From Pampus argenteus (lineage: Eukaryota; Chordata; Actinopteri; Scombriformes; Stromateidae): 64,000 bases of DNA. Where the stretch lies: contig CM072879.1 in assembly GCA_036937835.1 (NCBI GenBank), positions 556,001-620,000 on the forward strand. Direction: 5' to 3'. Under the pieces are notes generated by a model. The model made no database searches. It saw only the letters and a list, made by a program, of their open reading frames with translations, and was not told the DNA's origin. Shown in pieces: positions 57,501-64,000 of this stretch; position 1 is the stretch's first letter; the number at the start of each line of letters is the position of its first letter. The translations under genes were made by a program, and so were the position numbers.

Positions 57501-60500
57501 ACTCAGTTCTGCGAGCTTCCTACAGCTTTTACTGTAACATTTGTAAAAAAAAAATAGCTTTCTCTCGGCGAGAGATGGCCAGACATGACAACTACAGTTT
57601 TTCTTAAACAAAGAGCAATATTTTCAATCAAAACCATGTTTGCCATCAACAAGTAACTGATTTCTAATGATTAGGACCGAAAAACTCAGTTCTGCGAGCT
57701 TCCTACAGCTTTTACTGTAACATTTGTAAAAAAAAAATAGCTTTCTCTCGGCGAGAGATGGCCAGACATGACAACTACAGTTTTTCTTAAACAAAGAGCA
57801 ATATTTTCAATCAAAACCATGTTTGCCATCAACAAGTAACTGATTTCTAATGATTAGGACCAAAAAAACTAATTTCTGAAAGCTTCTTGCAGCTTTTACT
57901 GTAACATTTGTAAAAATGGGTTTCTCTCAGTGAGAGAAGGCCAGAAATGACAACTACAGTTTTTCTTAAACAAAGAGCAATATTTTCAATCAAAACCATG
58001 TTTGCCATCAACAAGTAACTGATTTCTAATGATTAGGACCCAGAAAATCACTTCTGTGACCTTCCTACAGCTTTTACTGTAACATTTGTAAAAAAAAAAA
58101 AAGCTTTTTCTCGGCGAGAGAAGGCCAGACATGACAACTACAGTTTGTCTTAAACAAAGAGCAATATTTTCAATCACAACCATGTTCACCATCAACAAGT
58201 AACAGATTTCTAATAATTAGGACCAAAAAAAACTCGCTTCTTGCAGCTTTTACTGTAGCATTTGTAAAAATAACCTTCTCTATGCAAGAAAAGGCCAGAA
58301 ATGACAACTACAGTTTTTCTTAAACAAAGAGCAATATTTTCAATCAAAACTATGTTTGCCATCAACAAGTAACTGATTTCTAATGATTAGGACCAAAAAA
58401 CTCACTTCTTCAAGCTTTCTACAGCTTTTACTGTAACATTTGTAAAAAAAAAAAAGCTTTCTCTATGCGAGAAAAGGCCTAAAATGACAACTACAGTTTT
58501 TCTTAAACAAGGAGCAATATTTTCAATCACAACCATGTTCACCATCAACACGTAACTGATTTCTAATAATTAGGACCAAAAAACTCACTTCTGCGATCTT
58601 CTTGCAGCTTTTACTGTAGCATTTGTAAAAATATCCTTCTCTATGCGAGAAAAGGCCAAAAATGACAACTACAGTTTTTCTTAAACAAAGAGCAATATTT
58701 TCAATCAAAACCATGTTTACCATCAACAAGTAACTGATTTCTAATGATTAGGACCAAAAAATCACTTCTGTAAGCTTCCCACAGCTTTTACTGTAACATT
58801 TGTAAAAAACAATACCTTTTTCTCTGCGAGAGAAGGCCAGACATGACAACTACAGTTTTTCTTAAACAAAGAGCAATATTTTTAATCAAAACCATGGTTG
58901 GCATCAACAAGTAACTGATTTCTAATGATAAAGACCCAAGAAACCACTTATGTGAGCTTCCTACAGCTTTTACTGTAACATTTGTAAAAATAGCTTTCTC
59001 TATGCGAGAGAAGGCCAAAAATGACAACTACAGTTTTTCTTAAACAAGGAGCAATATTTTCAATCAAAACCATGTTTGCCATCAACAAGTAACTGATTTC
59101 TAATGATTAGGACCAAAAAACTCACTTCTGAGAGCTTCCTGCAGCTTTTATTGTAACATTTGTAAAAAATAGCTTTCTCTCTGCGAGAGAAGGCCAAAAC
59201 TGACAACTACAGTTTTTCTTAAACAAGGAGCAATATTTTCAATCAAAACCATGTTTGCCATCAACAAGTAACTGATTTCTAATGATTAGGACCAAAAAAC
59301 TCACTTCTGAGAGCTTCGTGCAGCTTTTACTGTAACATTTGTAAAAATAGCTTTCTCTCTGCGAGAGAAGGCCAAAACTGACAACTACAGTTTTTCTGAA
59401 ACAAGGAGCAATATTTTCAATCAAAACCATGTTTGCCATCAACAAGTAACTGATTTCTAATGATTAGGACCCAGAAAATCACTTCTGTGACCTTCCTACA
59501 GCTTTTACTGTAACATTTGTAAAAAAAAAAAAAGCTTTTTCTCGGCGAGAGAAGGCCAGACATGACAACTACAGTTTGTCTTAAACAAAGAGCAATATTT
59601 TCAATCACAACCATGTTCACCATCAACAAGTAACAGATTTCTAATAATTAGGACCAAAAAAAACTCGCTTCTTGCAGCTTTTACTGTAGCATTTGTAAAA
59701 ATAACCTTCTCTATGCAAGAAAAGGCCAGAAATGACAACTACAGTTTTTCTTAAACAAAGAGCAATATTTTCAATCAAAACTATGTTTGCCATCAACAAG
59801 TAACTGATTTCTAATGATTAGGACCAAAAAACTCACTTCTTCAAGCTTTCTACAGCTTTTACTGTAACATTTGTAAAAAAAAAAAAGCTTTCTCTATGCG
59901 AGAAAAGGCCTAAAATGACAACTACAGTTTTTCTTAAACAAGGAGCAATATTTTCAATCACAACCATGTTCACCATCAACACGTAACTGATTTCTAATAA
60001 TTAGGACCAAAAAACTCACTTCTGCGATCTTCTTGCAGCTTTTACTGTAGCATTTGTAAAAATATCCTTCTCTATGCGAGAAAAGGCCAAAAATGACAAC
60101 TACAGTTTTTCTTAAACAAAGAGCAATATTTTCAATCAAAACCATGTTTACCATCAACAAGTAACTGATTTCTAATGATAAAGACCCAAGAAACCACTTA
60201 TGTGAGCTTCCTACAGCTTTTACTGTAACATTTGTAAAAATAGCTTTCTCTATGCGAGAGAAGGCCAAAAATGACAACTACAGTTTTTCTTAAACAAGGA
60301 GCAATATTTTCAATCAAAACCATGTTTGCCATCAACAAGTAACTGATTTCTAATGATTAGGACCAAAAAACTCACTTCTGAGAGCTTCCTGCAGCTTTTA
60401 TTGTAACATTTGTAAAAAATAGCTTTCTCTCTGCGAGAGAAGGCCAAAACTGACAACTACAGTTTTTCTTAAACAAGGAACAATATTTTCAATCAAAACC

Positions 60501-63500
60501 ATGTTTGCCATCAACAAGTAACTGATTTCTAATGATTAGGACCAAAAAACTCACTTCTGAGAGCTTCGTGCAGCTTTTACTGTAACATTTGTAAAAATAG
60601 CTTTCTCTCTGCGAGAGAAGGCCAAAACTGACAACTACAGTTTTTCTGAAACAAGGAGCAATATTTTCAATCAAAACCATGTTTGCCATCAACAAGTAAC
60701 TGATTTCTAATGATTAGGACCAAAAAACTCACTTCTGAGAGCTTCCTGCAGCTTTTACTGTAAAATTTGTAAAAATAGTTTTCTCTCTGCGAGAGAAGGC
60801 CAAAACTGACAACTACAGTTTTTCTGAAACAAGGAGCAATATTCTCAATCAAAACCATGTTTGCCATCAACAAGTAACTGAAATTTTAATGATTAGGACC
60901 AAAAAACTCACTTCTGAGAGCTTCCTGCAGCTTTTAATGTAACATTTGTAAAATAAGCTTTCTCTCAGGCCAAAACTGACAACTACAGTTTTTCTTAAAC
61001 AAGGAGCAATATTTTCAATCAAAACCATGTTTGCCATCAACAAGTAACTGATTTCTAATGATTAGGACCAAAAAACTCACTTCTGAGAGCTTCCTGCAGC
61101 TTTTACTGTAACATTTGTAAAAATAGCTTTCTCTCAGGCCAAAACTGACAACTACAGTTTTTCTTAAACAAGGAGCAATATTTTCAATCAAAACCATGTT
61201 TGCCATCAACAAGTAAATGATTTCTAATGATTAGGACCAAAAAACTCACTTCTGAGAGCTTCCTGCAGTTTTTACTGTAACATTTGTAAAAATAGCTTTC
61301 TCTCAGGCCAAAACTGACAACTACAGTTTTTCTTAAACAAGGAGCAATATTTTCAATCAAAACCATGTTTGCCATCAACAAGTAACTGATTTCTAATGAT
61401 TAGGACCAAAAAACTCACTTCTGAGAGCTTCCTGCAGCTTTTATTGTAACATTTGTAAAAATAGCGTTCTCTCTGCGAGAGAATGCCAAAACTGACAACT
61501 ACAGTTTTTCTTAAACAAGGAGCAATATTTTCAATCAAAACCATGTTTGCCATCAACAAGTAAATGATTTCTAATGATTAGGACCAAAAAACTCACTTCT
61601 GAGAGCTTCCTGCAGCTTTTACTGTAACATTTGTAAAAATAGCTTTCTCTCAGGCCAAAACTGACAACTACAGTTTTTCTTAAACAAGGAGCAATATTTT
61701 CAATCAAAACCATGTTTGCCATCAACAAGTAACTGATTTCTAATGATTAGGACCAAAAAACTCACTTCTGAGAGCTTCCTGCAGCTTTTATTGTAACATT
61801 TGTAAAAAATAGCTTTCTCTCAGCTTTCTCTCAGGCCAAAACTGACAACTACAGTTTTTCTTAAACAAGGAGCAATATTTTCAATCAAAACCATGTTTGC
61901 CATCAACAAGTAACTGATTTCTAATGATTAGGACCAAAAAACTCACTTCTGAGAGCTTCCTGCAGCTTTTATTGTAACATTTGTAAAAATAGCGTTCTCT
62001 CTGCGAGAGAATGACAAAACTGACAACTACAGTTTTTCTTAAACAAGGAGCAATATTTTCAATCAAAACCATGTTTGCCATCAACAAGTAACTGATTTCT
62101 AATGATTAGGACCAAAAAACTCACTTCTGAGAGCTTCCTGCAGCTTTTACTGTAACATTTGTAAAATAAGCTTTCTCTCAGGCCAAAACTGACAACTACA
62201 GTTTTTCTTAAACAAGGAGCAATATTTTCAATCAAAACCATGTTTGCCATCAACAAGTAACTGATTTCTAATGATTATGACCAAAAAACTCACTTCTGAG
62301 AGCTTCCTGCAGCTTTTATTGTAACATTTGTAAAAAATAGCTTTCTCTCAGCTTTCTCTCAGCTTTCTCTCAGGCCAAAACTGACAACTACAGTTTTTCT
62401 TAAACAAGGAGCAATATTTTCAATCAAAACCATGTTTGCCATCAACAAGTAACTGATTTCTAATGATTAGGACCAAAAAACTCACTTCTGAGAGCTTCCT
62501 GCAGCTTTTATTGTAACATTTGTAAAAAATAGCTTTCTCTCAGCTTTCTCTCAGCTTTCTCTCAGGCCAAAACTGACAACTACAGTTTTTCTTAAACAAG
62601 GAGCAATATTTTCAATCAAAACCATGTTTGCCATCAACAAGTAACTGATTTCTAATGATTAGGACCAAAAAACTCACTTCTGAGAGCTTCCTGCAGCTTT
62701 TATTGTAACATTTGTAAAAAATAGCTTTCTCTCAGCTTTCTCTCAGCTTTCTCTCAGCTTTCTCTCAGGCCAAAACTGACAACTACAGTTTTTCTTAAAC
62801 AAGGAGCAATATTTTCAAACAAAACCATGTTTGCCATCAACAAGTAACTGATTTCTAATAATTAGGACCAAAAAATTACTTCTGTAAGCTTCCTACAGCT
62901 TTTACTGTGACATTTGTAAAAAAAAAAAAAACTTTTTCTCGGCTAGGGAAGGCCAGACATGACAACTACAGTTTTTCTTAAACAAAGAGCAATATTTTCA
63001 ATCAAAACCATGTTTGCCATCAACAAGTAACTGATTTATAATTATTAGGACCAAAAAACTCACTTCTTCAAGCTTTCTACAGCTTTTACTCCTACATTTG
63101 TAAAAAAAAAAAAAAAAAGCTTTCTCTATGCGAGAAAAGGCCTAAAATGACAACTACAGTTTTTCTTAAACAAGGAGCAATATTTTCAATCACAACCATG
63201 TTCACCATCAACACGTAACTGATTTCTAATAATTAGGACCAAAAAACTCACTTCTGCGATCTTCTTGCAGCTTTTACTGTAGCATTTGTAAAAATATCCT
63301 TCTCTATGCGAGAAAAGGCCAAAAATGACAACTACAGTTTTTATTAAACAAAGAGCAATATTTTTAATCACAACCATGTTCAAAATCAACAAGTAACTGA
63401 TTTCTAATAATTAGGACCAAAAAAAACTCGCTTCTTGTAGGTTTTACTGTAGCATTTGTAAAAATAGCCTTCTCTATGCGAGAAAAGGCCAAAAATGACA

Positions 63501-64000
63501 ACTACAGTTTTTCTTAAACAAAGAGCAATATTTTCAATCAAAACCATGTTTGCCATGAACAAGTAACTGATTTCTAATGATTAGGACCAAAAAAATCACT
63601 TATGTGAGCTTCCTACAGCTTTTACTGTAACATTTGTAAAAAAAAAAATAGCTTTCTCTATGCGAGAAAAGGCCAAAAATGACAACTACAGTTTTTCTTA
63701 AACAAAGAGCAATATTTTCAATCAAAACCATGGTTGGCATCAACAAGTAACTGATTTCTAATGATAAAGACCTAAGAAACCACTTATGTGAGCTTCCTAC
63801 AGCTTTTACTGCAACATTTGTAAAAAAAATAGCTTTCTCTCGCTGAGAGAAGGACAGAAATGACAACTACAGTTTTTCTTAAACAAAGAGCAATATTTTC
63901 AATCAAAACCATGTTTGCCATCAACAAGTAACTGATTTCTAATAATTAGGACCAAAAAATTACTTTTGTAAGGTTCCTACAGCTTTTACTGTAACATTTG

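Larger units (their letters stand above)
47325..64000. repeat. Satellite array, distal part (178-bp and 169-bp monomers with higher-order structure)
   Basis: Same monomer family as the proximal part, but more homogeneous. Many copies are 178 bp. A 169-bp variant has lost the right arm of the hairpin and reads CTTTCTCTCAGGCC. Blocks recur at offsets of about 1,431, 6,997, 8,247 and 8,420 bp, so much of 48,800-56,000 is present again in 57,100-64,000. The array runs off the right end of the window. I see no gene in it. Confidence 0.93.

Noticed and set aside
40720..63866. Dozens of minus-strand 65-107-codon open frames in the satellite (MLMANMVLIENIA-like)
   Set aside because: They are produced by the 178-bp monomer being largely stop-free in one frame. 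Neighbouring monomers of 169 or 180 bp shift frame freely, and many copies are broken, so there is no sign of coding selection.
40499..64000. CRISPR-like array
   Set aside because: The repeated unit is the whole 178-bp monomer, with no unique spacers of constant length, in a fish genome with no cas genes.
40499..64000. CENP-B box in the satellite
   Set aside because: No match to the TTCG....A..CGGG pattern was seen in the consensus monomer.

Overview
This is nuclear DNA of a ray-finned fish. It carries a tandem 5S ribosomal DNA array, two full-length non-LTR retrotransposons of the 5S-specific Mutsu type (Tx1/L1 lineage) with animal-style ORF1/ORF2, a fish-type L2 LINE 3' end whose UTR resembles a repeat abundant in percomorph and other acanthomorph fishes, a hAT DNA-transposon remnant, and a long AT-rich satellite. 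The percomorph assignment is inference from memory of that L2 tail. I see no host protein-coding gene, no tRNA gene and no prokaryotic feature.

Region 1, about 1-38998, is the 5S array. The basic unit is about 1,325 bp and holds two 5S genes back to back. A type-A gene lies on the minus strand and a type-B gene on the plus strand, with their 5' ends facing across a 350-bp divergent promoter region. Each gene has a TATA-like box at -31 to -24. About 740 bp of AT-rich spacer separates the 3' ends of neighbouring units. Types A and B differ at nine fixed positions of the 118-nt core: 12, 23, 26, 48, 56, 57, 61, 63 and 82. I count 21 type-A and 20 type-B loci. Several are damaged: two share the same 10-nt deletion, one has a 2-nt deletion, one is truncated to 36 nt, and two type-B genes are split by Mutsu. 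Near 37,260-37,375 the array flips orientation through an A/B chimeric 5S gene, and one inverted unit follows before the array stops at about 38,998.

Insertions in the array. A hAT-like element (1826-2982) with an 8-bp target duplication sits in the promoter region of unit 2. Two nearly identical Mutsu elements (12445-17870 and 30997-36421) are inserted at the same base of a type-B 5S gene, after core position 24, each with the 4-bp duplication GAAC. Both keep intact ORF1 (CCHC gag-like) and ORF2 (endonuclease, reverse transcriptase, C-terminal zinc motif), so they look recent and possibly active.

Region 2, about 39,004-64,000, is a tandem satellite with units of about 178 bp and a 169-bp variant, roughly 130 copies. 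It contains nested higher-order duplications and local 11-bp expansions. A 5'-truncated L2 LINE (39023-40498) lies almost at the 5S/satellite border, and a short LINE-type 3' tail (47138-47324) interrupts the satellite further in.

How the parts fit together. The 5S genes supply 5S rRNA, using an internal Pol III promoter plus upstream TATA boxes. Mutsu parasitises the type-B copies in a sequence-specific way. Unequal exchange, shown by shared variants at fixed offsets, homogenises and reshuffles both the 5S units and the satellite.
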